A DNA stretch of 64,000 bases from Thalassotalea atypica (GTDB lineage Bacteria; Pseudomonadota; Gammaproteobacteria; Enterobacterales; Alteromonadaceae): contig NZ_AP027364.1 in NCBI RefSeq assembly GCF_030295975.1, positions 434,001 to 498,000 on the forward strand, in the 5' to 3' direction. The notes under the pieces were generated by a model. It was not told the DNA's origin and searched no databases. It saw only the letters and a program-made list of their open reading frames with translations. This document shows, one piece after another, positions 7,995 to 17,285 of this stretch. Both the position numbers and the translations under genes were made by a program. Position 1 is the stretch's first letter. Each line of letters begins with the position of its first letter.

Positions 7995-8894
7995 ATGAAC
8001 CTTAATGATATCAAGGTCTTTGTAAGTGTTGTCGAAGCAGGTAGTTTTGCTGGAGCGAGCAATATATTAGCGATGCCATCAACAACGGTCAGTCGGAAGG
8101 TTGTTCAATTAGAAGCTAATCTAGGAGTAAAGTTACTCCATCGAAGCACACGAAAATTATCATTAACGGAAGGAGGGCAACACTATTTTCACTTATGTCA
8201 ACAGCATCTCGTAGCGCTTGAACAAGCAAACGAACTGATTATGCAAGCGCAAGCTGAGCCAAAAGGAAAGGTTCGCATTTCATCGCCTTTTGACTTTGCT
8301 ATACAATACGCCCAGCCTTGGATAGTAGAGTTTTTAAAAAGATATCCAGAAATTAGCATTGAGTTGGATACCTCCGATAGCTATGTCAATATGGTGGAAG
8401 ACAGAATTGATGTCGCATTTCGCTCAGGCCAATTACAAGACTCTTCATTAATTGCAAGGCGAATAGGACCAAAGCATAGCGTTTGTTGCGCAAGTCCGGA
8501 ATTCTTGAATGCAGTGGGACAAATCAACGTTCCTGATGATTTGTCAAAACTCAACTGCCTTATTATGGGAAAATCACTACTTTCTAATGATTGGCACTTT
8601 ATAAAGCAAGCAAAACCCTATCAAGTTAAAGTTTCTGGAAGGTACGCAACAACAAGTATGCATTTGGTTATCGAATCGGCTTTGAGCGGATTAGGTGTTG
8701 CTTACGTACCTATTGCGTTAGTTAACAGTCACTTGGAAAGTGGCAGGCTGGTGCAAGTTTTGACTGACTATGAAACACCACAGTCCAATATGTTTATTAT
8801 TTATCAATCTCATAAATACATGACAAAACCTGTTAGACTTTTCATCGACCATATAATTGAAAAGGTCAACCCTAAGGCTCCATGGAGTTTGTAA
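7995..8894 (+). CDS. LysR-family transcriptional regulator
   Basis: A 299-residue LysR regulator. Residues 1-60 are the winged helix-turn-helix (MNLNDIKVFVSVVEAGSFAGAS, then STTVSRKVVQLEANLGVKLLHR), a linker helix follows, and from about residue 90 comes the periplasmic-binding-protein-like effector domain of the CrgA/DsdC-like subgroup (KGKVRISSPFDFA). AGGT lies 6 nt before the ATG. The gene is divergent from the pirin/isochorismatase pair, the usual arrangement for a LysR protein and its target. The effector is unknown. Confidence 0.92.
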   Translation: MNLNDIKVFVSVVEAGSFAGASNILAMPSTTVSRKVVQLEANLGVKLLHRSTRKLSLTEGGQHYFHLCQQHLVALEQANELIMQAQAEPKGKVRISSPFDFAIQYAQPWIVEFLKRYPEISIELDTSDSYVNMVEDRIDVAFRSGQLQDSSLIARRIGPKHSVCCASPEFLNAVGQINVPDDLSKLNCLIMGKSLLSNDWHFIKQAKPYQVKVSGRYATTSMHLVIESALSGLGVAYVPIALVNSHLESGRLVQVLTDYETPQSNMFIIYQSHKYMTKPVRLFIDHIIEKVNPKAPWSL

Positions 8895-9130
8895 TTAGTG
8901 TGTTGACTATTAATTTGGGATAAGTATGAATAGTCTACTCATTACAACATAGCAGCCTATCAGGTGAAATCTAAACCTATTAGTTAAAACGGTCAGTTCA
9001 GATGAGCTAATACAGCTTAAGCTATATTTTAGCTAGATGACCAATAAAAATCAGCGTTTTATATTGTTGTATGCTGAATCTATGTTAAATTTCCAAGCAT
9101 CAATTTAATCAGATGAACAACACCTAACAT

Positions 9131-10174
9131 ATGACATTAGACAGCCAACTTTTACTTATTGTCAGTGCTTTTGGTGCATTAAATGGATTTGTTGTCTCTG
9201 GTTATGTTTTTGTTACCAGTAAGCGGCAAGCCTCACGACAATTTCTAGCCTTGATGCTGCTGATGATAAGTGTTCGGATATTTAAGTCGGTATTGTTTTT
9301 CTTTAACCCCGAAGTGGATAAATTGATTTTACAAATCGGACTGTCTGCTTGTTTTCTTATAGGCCCATTTCTCTTTTTTTATGTCACCGCTTTGCGTGAA
9401 CAACCAAGTGTGTTGCCAATGAGTTGGCGCCTTCATTTACTCGGTTTATTCACTTTATTAATTGCCGTTGGAAGCGTGTTTCCATATACCGGTTACCCTG
9501 AACTGTGGGGCTCTGTTATTTACAAGGCGGTAAATTACATTTGGTTCGTTTATATCCTGTTGAGCCTGATGAGTATTAAGCCTTACTTGAGCAAATTATT
9601 GACTAAGAAAAGAAAAGAACTAACAGAAGATGAAATATTGCTGTTGTGCGTGTTAGTAGGAAATGTCGTTATTTGGCTAGCTTATTATACTGCTTCATAT
9701 ACCTCATACATTGTTGGTGCTTTATCATTTAGTTTTGTTTTTTTGGTTTCCTTAATACTCGCCTTTTTTAAATTCAATAGAGGTTATACGCCAAATAAAG
9801 CTAAGTATGGCGACCATAAAATTGAAGACAAAGAAGTAAATGACGGCTTATCCAAATTAGCGCAGCTAATGACTGAACAGAAGCTGTTTAACAACCCCAA
9901 TATTACCATGCCGCAAATAGCCAAGCGAATTGGCATGTCTTCACCCAAGTTTTCTCAGCTATTAAATGAAAAGCTTAATAAGTCATTTTCTGTCTATATT
10001 AATGAGTTGCGCGTTGCTCAAGCAAAACAAGCTTTAGTTGAGCAGCCCAGACAAAAAGTCGATGATATTGCAGAGCAATGTGGTTTTAATTCATCATCCA
10101 CTTTCTACAGTGTGTTTAAAAAGCACACTGATTTAACGCCAGCCAATTACAGGACGAAATATACTCCTAAATGA
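9131..10174 (+). CDS. Membrane-bound AraC-family transcriptional regulator
   Basis: A 347-residue protein with about six or seven membrane segments in residues 1-215, then a charged linker and a C-terminal AraC/XylS DNA-binding domain (about 240-345) with both helix-turn-helix units (MPQIAKRIGMSSPKFSQLLNEK and DDIAEQCGFNSSSTFYSVFKK). This layout is common in Alteromonadales, where the membrane part presumably senses a signal and the tail binds DNA from the inner membrane. It lies 96 bp upstream of the co-oriented gene for an exported NTF2/DJ-1 protein, its likeliest target. The ligand is unknown. Confidence 0.9.
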   Translation: MTLDSQLLLIVSAFGALNGFVVSGYVFVTSKRQASRQFLALMLLMISVRIFKSVLFFFNPEVDKLILQIGLSACFLIGPFLFFYVTALREQPSVLPMSWRLHLLGLFTLLIAVGSVFPYTGYPELWGSVIYKAVNYIWFVYILLSLMSIKPYLSKLLTKKRKELTEDEILLLCVLVGNVVIWLAYYTASYTSYIVGALSFSFVFLVSLILAFFKFNRGYTPNKAKYGDHKIEDKEVNDGLSKLAQLMTEQKLFNNPNITMPQIAKRIGMSSPKFSQLLNEKLNKSFSVYINELRVAQAKQALVEQPRQKVDDIAEQCGFNSSSTFYSVFKKHTDLTPANYRTKYTPK

Positions 10175-10270
10175 TAAATTCGGAGTCCTGATTTATCATT
10201 TGCGGCTGTGTAACAAGTTAAAATGACGTAGATTTTCTCCACTTAGTTAAACCATATCTTTGGAGAAACC

Positions 10271-11410
10271 ATGGCGTTATATTTTAAAAAGTTAGGTCTT
10301 TTAATCGTTATTTTATGTCTTACCGCAAAGGCTTTTGCGGGTTCACCAGAAAAGCAGATCAGTGACGTTTTACAGCTTTATATAAATGGCACTGCAAATA
10401 CAAAGCCGGATCAAATTACTAAGGCATTTTACCCAGACGCTGATTTGCTGCTTACAAAAGCTGAAAGTCCGGTGTGGAGGGTTTCAGCGAAAGAGTATAT
10501 TAGTTGGTATAGCAAAGCTAAAGCCGGCACAGCAACCGGTAGACAAGGGAATATCTTAAATATTGACGTGACAGGTGATATTGCAACGGCAAAAGTTGAA
10601 ATATTTAACCCTTCCAAAAAACAATATTTCATCGATTTATTTTTGCTAAGAAAAGTAGACAAGCATTGGCAAATTATCAGCAAAACAGCCTCTCAGCTAT
10701 TTAAGGACAAAAACAATCATAAAATTCTGTTTATTGTCTCAAACGCTCATTTTCATGGTAATTCGTCATTGCCTACTGGCGTGAGTTATTCAGAAATAGT
10801 CAATGCTTATCACACATTTATGCAAGCAGGCTATACCGTCGAATTTGTAAGCCCTGAAGGCGGCGCAATACCGCTTGCCTATATAAACACCTCAGATGAA
10901 CTGGCTAAACAGTATTTATACAATGCTGATTTTATGTATGCGATAAAGCACACCATGTCTCCTGAACAAATAACAGCAAGCCAATACAAGGCTGTTCATT
11001 ACGTTGGCGGAGGCAATGCGATGTACGGTGTGGCCAACAATGCCAAAATACAAGCCATTACAATGGAAATTTATGAGAAGCACCAAGGCGTTATTTCGTC
11101 TGTTTGCCACGGGACAGCCGGTATAGTGTTTCTTAAAAAGAGCAATGGTGAGTATCTCGTTTCAGGCAAGAAAATCAGCGGTTACCCAGACGAATACGAA
11201 AATCAAAGTAAAGCGTATTTCAAACAGTTTCCTTTTAAAATTACGGAGACAATTGAACATCACGGTGGCACATTTCACTATAGTCCCAGAAATAAAAAGC
11301 ATGTAGAGGTTGATGGGCGAATAGTCACTGGGCAAAACTATTTGTCATCAGCAAGTGTTGCTCAAGAAATTATCAATATAATTGAAGCTCAAGTGACCGT
11401 TAATCAATGA
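10271..11410 (+). CDS. Exported NTF2-like / DJ-1-PfpI two-domain protein
   Basis: A 379-residue protein with a signal peptide (MALYFKKLGLLIVILCLT, cleavage near AFAG at 21-24). Residues 25-145 match a lumazine-binding/NTF2-like fold (ISDVLQLYINGT, FYPDADLLL, YISWYSKAKAG, VDKHWQIISKT). Residues 150-370 are a DJ-1/PfpI domain with the nucleophile Cys279 in ISSVCHGTAG and the glutamate-bearing EFVSPEGG stretch typical of the class I glutamine amidotransferase-like fold. Such proteins include deglycase-like and chaperone-like members; the reaction here is unknown. Export to the periplasm is unusual for DJ-1 proteins. The gene follows a membrane AraC regulator in the same orientation. Confidence 0.88.
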   Translation: MALYFKKLGLLIVILCLTAKAFAGSPEKQISDVLQLYINGTANTKPDQITKAFYPDADLLLTKAESPVWRVSAKEYISWYSKAKAGTATGRQGNILNIDVTGDIATAKVEIFNPSKKQYFIDLFLLRKVDKHWQIISKTASQLFKDKNNHKILFIVSNAHFHGNSSLPTGVSYSEIVNAYHTFMQAGYTVEFVSPEGGAIPLAYINTSDELAKQYLYNADFMYAIKHTMSPEQITASQYKAVHYVGGGNAMYGVANNAKIQAITMEIYEKHQGVISSVCHGTAGIVFLKKSNGEYLVSGKKISGYPDEYENQSKAYFKQFPFKITETIEHHGGTFHYSPRNKKHVEVDGRIVTGQNYLSSASVAQEIINIIEAQVTVNQ

Positions 11411-11440
11411 TGCTGAGTGTTAGAATCAAGCTGCATTGGT

Positions 11441-12235
11441 TTATTGTAATGCAGCAAGGTTCATTTTTTTAACCTCTGTCAACTCCGTTGTTATCAGCTC
11501 ATCAATTGACACCAACCAGCCATATTGACCTTTCACATGACGGGTCATGCTTTTTCGGATTAGCGGGCCATTACGCCATGCCTCGCTGTAGTTCAACCGT
11601 AATTCAAACTTTTCTATGGTTAGCATCCAGCTAGGCTTGAAGGTAGCGCGTGTATAGATTTTTATCGCTTTAATTTTTGGGGATTTTTTGTCAATAATCA
11701 CTTCGGTAAACAAGTGCTCTGTCATGGCATTATCTATTTGCTCTAGTTCTTGTTCTGCTGAATCATCGTTGCTTTGAACATTGATGATGTTGGCTATTTT
11801 GAAAACCCAAGTAGATTGTGTTTCTTGGAGAAATTGTGCGCTGCTTAGGTCAATGTTAGTGCTGTCAAAAATAACCTGATCAGAGACGGTTATCGAATCA
11901 TTGAATTTTTCATCGGCACGAAGTGTCTGCCATTCCCCTGTTATTTCATTGTTGTGGTATGCGGTCGGTGTGAATTTTCGTTGCAGAATATTACCGTTTA
12001 AATCCTCACTGGTTTGGGTTAACCCGACTGCTTGCTGAGAATGATGAAATTGCTTAAGTCTTGTCTTAGCATCTTCTATCGCCTGATGAAGTGCAGCTAT
12101 AGCGATACTATTGTCGCTAGCGTGTTGTACTGTTTGGTGGTCAACTGAAGCAGCTTGTGTTGCTATTGGCGCGGTAAGTGCCGCCGTAACAAGTACTACA
12201 CTAAAAACTAATGCCTGGGCGTTTGAATAATTCAT
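11441..12235 (-). CDS. Exported protein of unknown function, CPBP operon
   Basis: A 264-residue protein with a signal peptide (cleavage near TQAAS, residue 28-30), then a polar mature region with a likely alpha-helical stretch (IAIAALHQAIEDAKTRLKQF) and a beta-rich rest ending in FKPSWMLTIEKFELRLNYSEAWRNGPL. I do not recognise the family. It begins 10 nt after the CPBP protease stop and has an AGGAGC ribosome binding site, so the two genes are cotranscribed. Operon position next to a membrane protease hints at a substrate, partner or secreted product, but nothing in the sequence proves it. Confidence 0.7.
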   Translation of the reverse strand: MNYSNAQALVFSVVLVTAALTAPIATQAASVDHQTVQHASDNSIAIAALHQAIEDAKTRLKQFHHSQQAVGLTQTSEDLNGNILQRKFTPTAYHNNEITGEWQTLRADEKFNDSITVSDQVIFDSTNIDLSSAQFLQETQSTWVFKIANIINVQSNDDSAEQELEQIDNAMTEHLFTEVIIDKKSPKIKAIKIYTRATFKPSWMLTIEKFELRLNYSEAWRNGPLIRKSMTRHVKGQYGWLVSIDELITTELTEVKKMNLAALQ

Positions 12236-12245
12236 TTTGTGCTCC

Positions 12246-13052
12246 TTATTGTGATACCAGAGGAGTAGACGGAGGTTGAGCCGCGGCCTTTCTCAGTAGA
12301 ATATAACCCGGCAGTGCGCAAGTGATAGCAATAAGCACAATAATGATTGCATAGTTGGCGATTGACATATCTACTGCTACGTAATCAGGTTGAAAAAATA
12401 ATCGAATGCTGCCACAGGCATTTATTATTGTATGAAGGATAATAGCAGGCCATAACGAGCGGCTATATGCGACTAAACCAGCAAAGCCAATACCGATGAG
12501 TGTTGCATAAGTGACTTGAACACTGACTTCCAAGAATGGCGCTTTGGTTAAGTTGACATAGTGAGCAACACCGAAGATCAATGCTTGGCAAATCGCCGCT
12601 TGCATTAAGCCATTTTCTTTATCTTTCCAAGCAGAATACAGCACAACAAAACAAATACCTCTTAACATGATTTCTTCAAATAAACCTGTCGATAGGTTGG
12701 TATAAACCCAAGCTAGTGCCTTGATAGGATCAAAAGACAGCAAAGAAAAATCAATTGAGACTAAATTCATCACGGCAACCAAAGCCATAGGGAATGAAGC
12801 TAACCACCATGTCGAACGCCAATTTTTGAATGGGGTCGTCAGCAACGATTGTTTTAGCCAATTTAATTTAACTAACATCATCAATAATGCGATGGTAATC
12901 GCATTTTTGATGAAAGAGCTGATGAGATCTTGATAATAGACATCATCGATATTGAGTAACATGCTGCTATATAGAGCACCTATACAGGTGATGACCAATA
13001 GCAAGGTAAATATAATCGGTTTTTGTTTTGATAATGCTTTGATTGAATGCAT
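12246..13052 (-). CDS. CPBP-family intramembrane glutamic protease
   Basis: A 268-residue polytopic membrane protein of the CPBP (CAAX protease / bacteriocin-processing, Rce1-like) family. The motifs are intact: EEIMLRG with Glu126, Glu127 and Arg131; FGVAHY with Phe160 and His164; and HTIIN with His207 and Asn211. About seven or eight membrane segments fit the family. Members cleave membrane-linked peptides or process bacteriocins. Here it is the first gene of an operon with an exported protein of unknown function, divergent from a ToxR-like regulator with TPR repeats. No bacteriocin-like small gene was found next to it. Confidence 0.92.
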   Translation of the reverse strand: MHSIKALSKQKPIIFTLLLVITCIGALYSSMLLNIDDVYYQDLISSFIKNAITIALLMMLVKLNWLKQSLLTTPFKNWRSTWWLASFPMALVAVMNLVSIDFSLLSFDPIKALAWVYTNLSTGLFEEIMLRGICFVVLYSAWKDKENGLMQAAICQALIFGVAHYVNLTKAPFLEVSVQVTYATLIGIGFAGLVAYSRSLWPAIILHTIINACGSIRLFFQPDYVAVDMSIANYAIIIVLIAITCALPGYILLRKAAAQPPSTPLVSQ

Positions 13053-13263
13053 TTACTTCTCCTTAAATGTTGTAAGCATCTTGCATTCGTGAGCTAGTTA
13101 TTTCTAATGAAATTATCTGAAAGTTTCTGAAATTAAATGCTTATCAATGGCTTACGTGATTTCTGAAAGTTTGGCTGCACTTCAAATTTCAAGTGATTTA
13201 ACGTATCATTAACCCCTGCAACATCGTCATCAGATGTCAAGCAACAACCTATAGAGAGCCGGT
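13053..13263. promoter_or_regulatory. Divergent promoter region with direct repeats
   Basis: TCTGAAAGTTT occurs at 13116-13126 and 13162-13172, 46 bp apart, with a partial third copy TCTGAAA at 13126-13132. The repeats lie between the CPBP operon and the ToxR-like regulator gene and are candidates for its binding sites, as ToxR-type winged helices often bind direct repeats. The link is inference. Confidence 0.4.
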
Positions 13264-14862
13264 GTGTCGAATAAAATAATAACAGGTGATTACCAGATCG
13301 ATTTGTTGAAGCGCCGAGTTTATCGTCAAGAAGTCGAGATTACTATTCGGCCGAAATCGTTTGAGCTCTTAAAGTTATTATTGTTAACGCCAAATCAAGT
13401 GGTGAGCAAGAATACCATTTTAATGACGATTTGGGATGACGTTAATGTCGATGAACAAGTCATTTTTCAATCAATTAAAGAACTAAGAAAAGCATTTTCT
13501 GCAATAGATGCCATCAAGACCTTTCCAAGAAAAGGTTACGCTTGGGTTGCGGATGTATCTGTTGCAGATGACAGTGCTTTTTCTGAAAGCTCACCCAAAC
13601 CTAACAGTAATACATCGACACAGACGTCTAGTCGCCAATGGTCGGAAAACAGGTTCAAACCAATTGCAGCCGTCGTGATATTTTGTGTGTTGTGCTTTGG
13701 GTTATTGACCTTGTTATTTCTTCAATCGAATAATGATGATGTTGCTAAAATTGATGGCTCTATCATTGTTTTACCGATCAAAGCGCATTTGGATGATCGC
13801 GACCATAAATGGGTAAAAATTGGCGGTATGGACTTGCTCATTCAGCAAATACCCCCGTCAAAAGACTATGGCGTGATGCAAGTTGATGATGTATTGGAAA
13901 TCATGAAGCGTGCTCAGATGTCACTTACAGAGTTTAACCCGACTCAAATTGACAAGCTTTTTCAGGTTTCCGGCGCCGAGCTGATTATTGAAGCCGAGCT
14001 GTCAGGCTCTCCTGGTGATTATCAGTTAGTCTATACGCTGCGTCGTCGCCAAAGTATCGATCGGGGGGTACTGATCACTTCAGACATTGATGATGGTATC
14101 GATCAGCTAGCAAATTTGGTAGCTAAACGTTTAGGAACGTTAGCATCTTCCTTAACCATTTCAAGAAATAAGTTAGTTAATCAGTTGCTTGCTCAAGCAT
14201 TGGATGCAAAAAATATTGATGATTATCAAAGTGCAGAGCAATATTTAACCTCGTTACTTGCCATTGCGCCAACTCACTTTCAAGCGAGAAGGTTGCTTGC
14301 TGAAATCTCCGTATATTTAAAAAAGACTCAACAAATTAATGACATGGTAGTTTCAGCCGAGCAAATGCTTGATAAGCAAATGCAAGCGTATTCCCAGAGC
14401 AAAACATTAGAAGACCAAAAACCAGGCTATCGGCAACGAGAGTACGGTCGATTGAAGTTTTGGCAAGGTTTGAATGAGTTGCAATTTAAGCGTGTAAACC
14501 GTGCGGAAAAAATATTTTTAGAAGCCAATACTATTGTCAATGCAGCACAAGATTGGCTCTATTTAGGGTACTTGGCTGAAGCACAAGGTCATTTATATCG
14601 AACGATGCAACAATATGACCTCGCCAGCGAATATTATAATAAGGCCATCATAAATCATCGAATAATTAAATGCCCGTTTGGTGAGGTAAATAACTTATTG
14701 AATCTAGCTGAAAATGCTTTTCTAAATAATGATGTTGTCAACGCCAAGCAGCGAGCCACACAGGCACTAACTTTAGCGAAAAAAAGAGAGCTAACGACGT
14801 TATTTGACCAAGCGAAAATAGCTAGTGATAAATATAATTTAGCATTAGTTCCACAAAGTTAA
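13264..14862 (+). CDS. ToxR/CadC-like membrane regulator with TPR-type periplasmic part
   Basis: A 532-residue single-pass regulator. Residues 1-100 form an OmpR/PhoB-type winged helix (RRVYRQEVEITIRPKSFELLKLLL, then NQVVSKNTILMTIWDD and IRPKSFELLKLL-type contacts, ending FPRKGYAWVADV). A linker rich in Ser and Thr leads to one membrane segment near 135-155 (AAVVIFCVLCFGLLTLLFL). The periplasmic part starts with an ACT/MalT-like stretch (IIVLPIKAHL) and ends in helical repeats of the TPR kind (about 310-530). It begins with GTG; AGAG lies about 6 nt upstream. It is divergent from the CPBP protease operon, which it most likely controls, while the sulfatase gene downstream is a second possible target. 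Confidence 0.88.
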   Translation: MSNKIITGDYQIDLLKRRVYRQEVEITIRPKSFELLKLLLLTPNQVVSKNTILMTIWDDVNVDEQVIFQSIKELRKAFSAIDAIKTFPRKGYAWVADVSVADDSAFSESSPKPNSNTSTQTSSRQWSENRFKPIAAVVIFCVLCFGLLTLLFLQSNNDDVAKIDGSIIVLPIKAHLDDRDHKWVKIGGMDLLIQQIPPSKDYGVMQVDDVLEIMKRAQMSLTEFNPTQIDKLFQVSGAELIIEAELSGSPGDYQLVYTLRRRQSIDRGVLITSDIDDGIDQLANLVAKRLGTLASSLTISRNKLVNQLLAQALDAKNIDDYQSAEQYLTSLLAIAPTHFQARRLLAEISVYLKKTQQINDMVVSAEQMLDKQMQAYSQSKTLEDQKPGYRQREYGRLKFWQGLNELQFKRVNRAEKIFLEANTIVNAAQDWLYLGYLAEAQGHLYRTMQQYDLASEYYNKAIINHRIIKCPFGEVNNLLNLAENAFLNNDVVNAKQRATQALTLAKKRELTTLFDQAKIASDKYNLALVPQS

Positions 14863-15009
14863 TCACGCCAATAGTTGACTCTACTAATATTGACTTCGTT
14901 ATTATTTATCACGACTTGTCTCATTTTTTGCACATTCTTTTGATAAGGTAATTTATCTAAAGTAGATAAAAGCAGATTAATAACAGTGAAACTTCATCGA
15001 GGCGTATTC

Positions 15010-17223
15010 ATGATGCACAAAAACGTAATGTTTAATCTTATTGTTGTTTTGGCTCTATTAACTGGGTGCGGTGGTGGCGGAAGCGATGATAATGAGACTG
15101 ATGAGTCCATAATACCGCCAGTCACACAAGAGCCAACCGTTGAAGATACGCCGATAGAAGAAGCACAGTCGCCAAATGTGTTGTTTATTATTTCTGATGA
15201 TCAAGGGCTAGATGCTTCGGCCCAATACACAGTCAGTAACGACCTTCCCAATACGTCGACGATCAATATCTTAGCTCAACAAGGACTTACCTTTGATAAT
15301 ATGTGGGTCACACCCGCATGCTCAACCACTAGAGCAACCATTATAACCGGTAAGTTCGGAGTAAATAATGGTGTCGAGTCATTGCCAGCTAATTTATCTA
15401 GTGAACATGAAATACTGCAAAAATATTTAAAGCAAAATGAAGCGACGCAGGACTACCAATCTGCTGTGTTTGGAAAATGGCACTTAGCCACCGGTAGCGA
15501 TAGTGAAACCCATCCGAATGAACTTGGCGTGGACTATTATGCGGGCAACCTCGGCAATTTATCTGACTATTATGATTGGTCACTGACCATCAATGGCGTG
15601 AGTGAAAATGTTACGGACTACCATACCTCCAAAATCACCGATTTGGCGGTGAGTTGGATAAGCGAACAAACGGCGCCTTGGTTTGCTTGGGTCGCCTACT
15701 CGGCGCCACATTCCCCTCTGCATATACCACCCGCGTCACTGCATGAACGCACCTTATCAAGCTCTGCCGCTGATATTGTTACCCATAAACGCGAGTATTA
15801 TTTCGCGGCAATTGAAGCTATGGATGCAGAAATAGGGCGTTTGCTAGATGCCTTAGATGAGGACACTTTAGAGAATACCATCATTATTTTTATTGGAGAC
15901 AATGGCACACCCACAGGCGTCATTGATTCGTTTAGTTCATCACACGCTAAAGGCAGTTTGTATCAAGGAGGAGTTGCCGTACCGTTTGTTGTTTCTGGAA
16001 AGGGAGTAACGCGAATAAATGAGCGAGACGCTACGCTGCTCACCGCAACAGATTTGTTTGCGACCATTATAGATATAGCAGGTGGAAACGAAACAAAAAT
16101 ACATGATAGTCAAAGTTTCAAAACCCTATTTTCTGAAGAGGCAAGCCTAGACAATGACTATGTTTATACGGCCTACAAATCAGACAAAGTCACTGGTTGG
16201 GCGGTTCGGTCCGCAAAGTACAAGTTAATTGAGTTTTCTGATGGTAGACAAGAGCTCTATTCATTGGAGAATGACTTTTTAGAAGCAGAAAATTTATTGC
16301 CAACTAATGACAGTGACTTACTTGAGCAACTAGGCCATATAGAAAATTATGGCACGCTGATTCATGGCCAAGAAACCTTAAGCCCTATTGATATCACCAA
16401 CGCTATACTGGAAAACAAAAGCCAAAATTGTGTTGATTACATTGAACAATTCACCTCAACTGTCAACGATGTACATAATGGTACAGTGTTTTATGGCGAC
16501 TTAGTGATTTCTCAAGTAGGTGATAAATGTGTGTTTCAAACCAATGCCATCCCAAACCATGATTTTAATGATGGGGGTAATGCTTTTCCAAATAATGTAA
16601 GTGCACAAAATGATTTGTTTGAAATCACGATTTCGCCGGAACTAGCCGATCAGACAACGGATATATCTTTGTCTGTGGATAACGCCATTATGTTAAATGG
16701 CGTGAAGGTTGACCTGCTAGCTGCTGGTTGTTACGGCATCGGTAATGGAAAAGTGGGTTGTCATGATATGAACCAACCCTGGCGGTACGACCCCATGCAT
16801 AAAGCGAATGGCTTTTCTGTTGATTCCCACAATGCCCACGCACAAGCCGATGGCACCTATCATTATCATGGCTCTCCGTTAGCGCTATTTGAAGATGACA
16901 GTGACCAAATATCGCCTGTTGTCGGGTTTGCCGCCGATGGCTATCCCATATTTGGTGGCAATTTTGATGATGCAGGCACTGTTCGAAAAGCAATCTCAAG
17001 TTATCGGCTAAAAGCCGGTGAGCGCCCAAGTGGTGAAGGTAACCCAGGAGGCATATATGATGGCAGCTATCGCGATGATTATGAGTTTGTTGAAGGGTTA
17101 GGGGATTTGGATGAATGTAACGGTATGAATAAAAATGGTGTTTATGGCTACTACATAACGAGTGATTTTCCATATGTTCTTGCTTGTTTTTCCGGTACGC
17201 CAGACAGCAGTTTCACAAAATAG
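15010..17223 (+). CDS. Sulfatase lipoprotein with C-terminal YHYH domain
   Basis: A 737-residue lipoprotein. The lipobox LTGC sets Cys20, followed by a Gly-rich and acidic linker. Residues 55-440 form an arylsulfatase-like domain: NVLFIISDDQG holds the metal-binding Asp pair, FGKWHLA and PHSPLHIP follow in family order, and IIFIGDNGTP carries the late Asp-Asn. The position of the formylglycine Cys is CSTTR (Cys104), where Thr replaces the usual Pro/Ala. The C-terminal part is a YHYH domain: the YHYH residues start at 617. The ATG at 15010 is chosen because GAGG lies 7 nt upstream; a GTG at 14986 has no ribosome binding site. The sulfated substrate is unknown; marine polysaccharides are a reasonable guess. 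No sulfatase-maturing enzyme is in the window. Confidence 0.9.
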   Translation: MMHKNVMFNLIVVLALLTGCGGGGSDDNETDESIIPPVTQEPTVEDTPIEEAQSPNVLFIISDDQGLDASAQYTVSNDLPNTSTINILAQQGLTFDNMWVTPACSTTRATIITGKFGVNNGVESLPANLSSEHEILQKYLKQNEATQDYQSAVFGKWHLATGSDSETHPNELGVDYYAGNLGNLSDYYDWSLTINGVSENVTDYHTSKITDLAVSWISEQTAPWFAWVAYSAPHSPLHIPPASLHERTLSSSAADIVTHKREYYFAAIEAMDAEIGRLLDALDEDTLENTIIIFIGDNGTPTGVIDSFSSSHAKGSLYQGGVAVPFVVSGKGVTRINERDATLLTATDLFATIIDIAGGNETKIHDSQSFKTLFSEEASLDNDYVYTAYKSDKVTGWAVRSAKYKLIEFSDGRQELYSLENDFLEAENLLPTNDSDLLEQLGHIENYGTLIHGQETLSPIDITNAILENKSQNCVDYIEQFTSTVNDVHNGTVFYGDLVISQVGDKCVFQTNAIPNHDFNDGGNAFPNNVSAQNDLFEITISPELADQTTDISLSVDNAIMLNGVKVDLLAAGCYGIGNGKVGCHDMNQPWRYDPMHKANGFSVDSHNAHAQADGTYHYHGSPLALFEDDSDQISPVVGFAADGYPIFGGNFDDAGTVRKAISSYRLKAGERPSGEGNPGGIYDGSYRDDYEFVEGLGDLDECNGMNKNGVYGYYITSDFPYVLACFSGTPDSSFTK

Positions 17224-17285
17224 TTTATAGTTCTTGCCAGTGCGAATTATTATACACACTGGCAGAGGTTGGCTGTTATGAATGC

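Noticed and set aside
12246-13052. Bacteriocin immunity/processing locus
   Set aside because: The CPBP protein is typical, but no small leader-bearing peptide or exporter gene is adjacent.
16688-17173. 161-codon minus-strand frame within the sulfatase gene
   Set aside because: Shadow of a well-supported gene on the other strand; His-rich composition comes from the reverse of the YHYH part.
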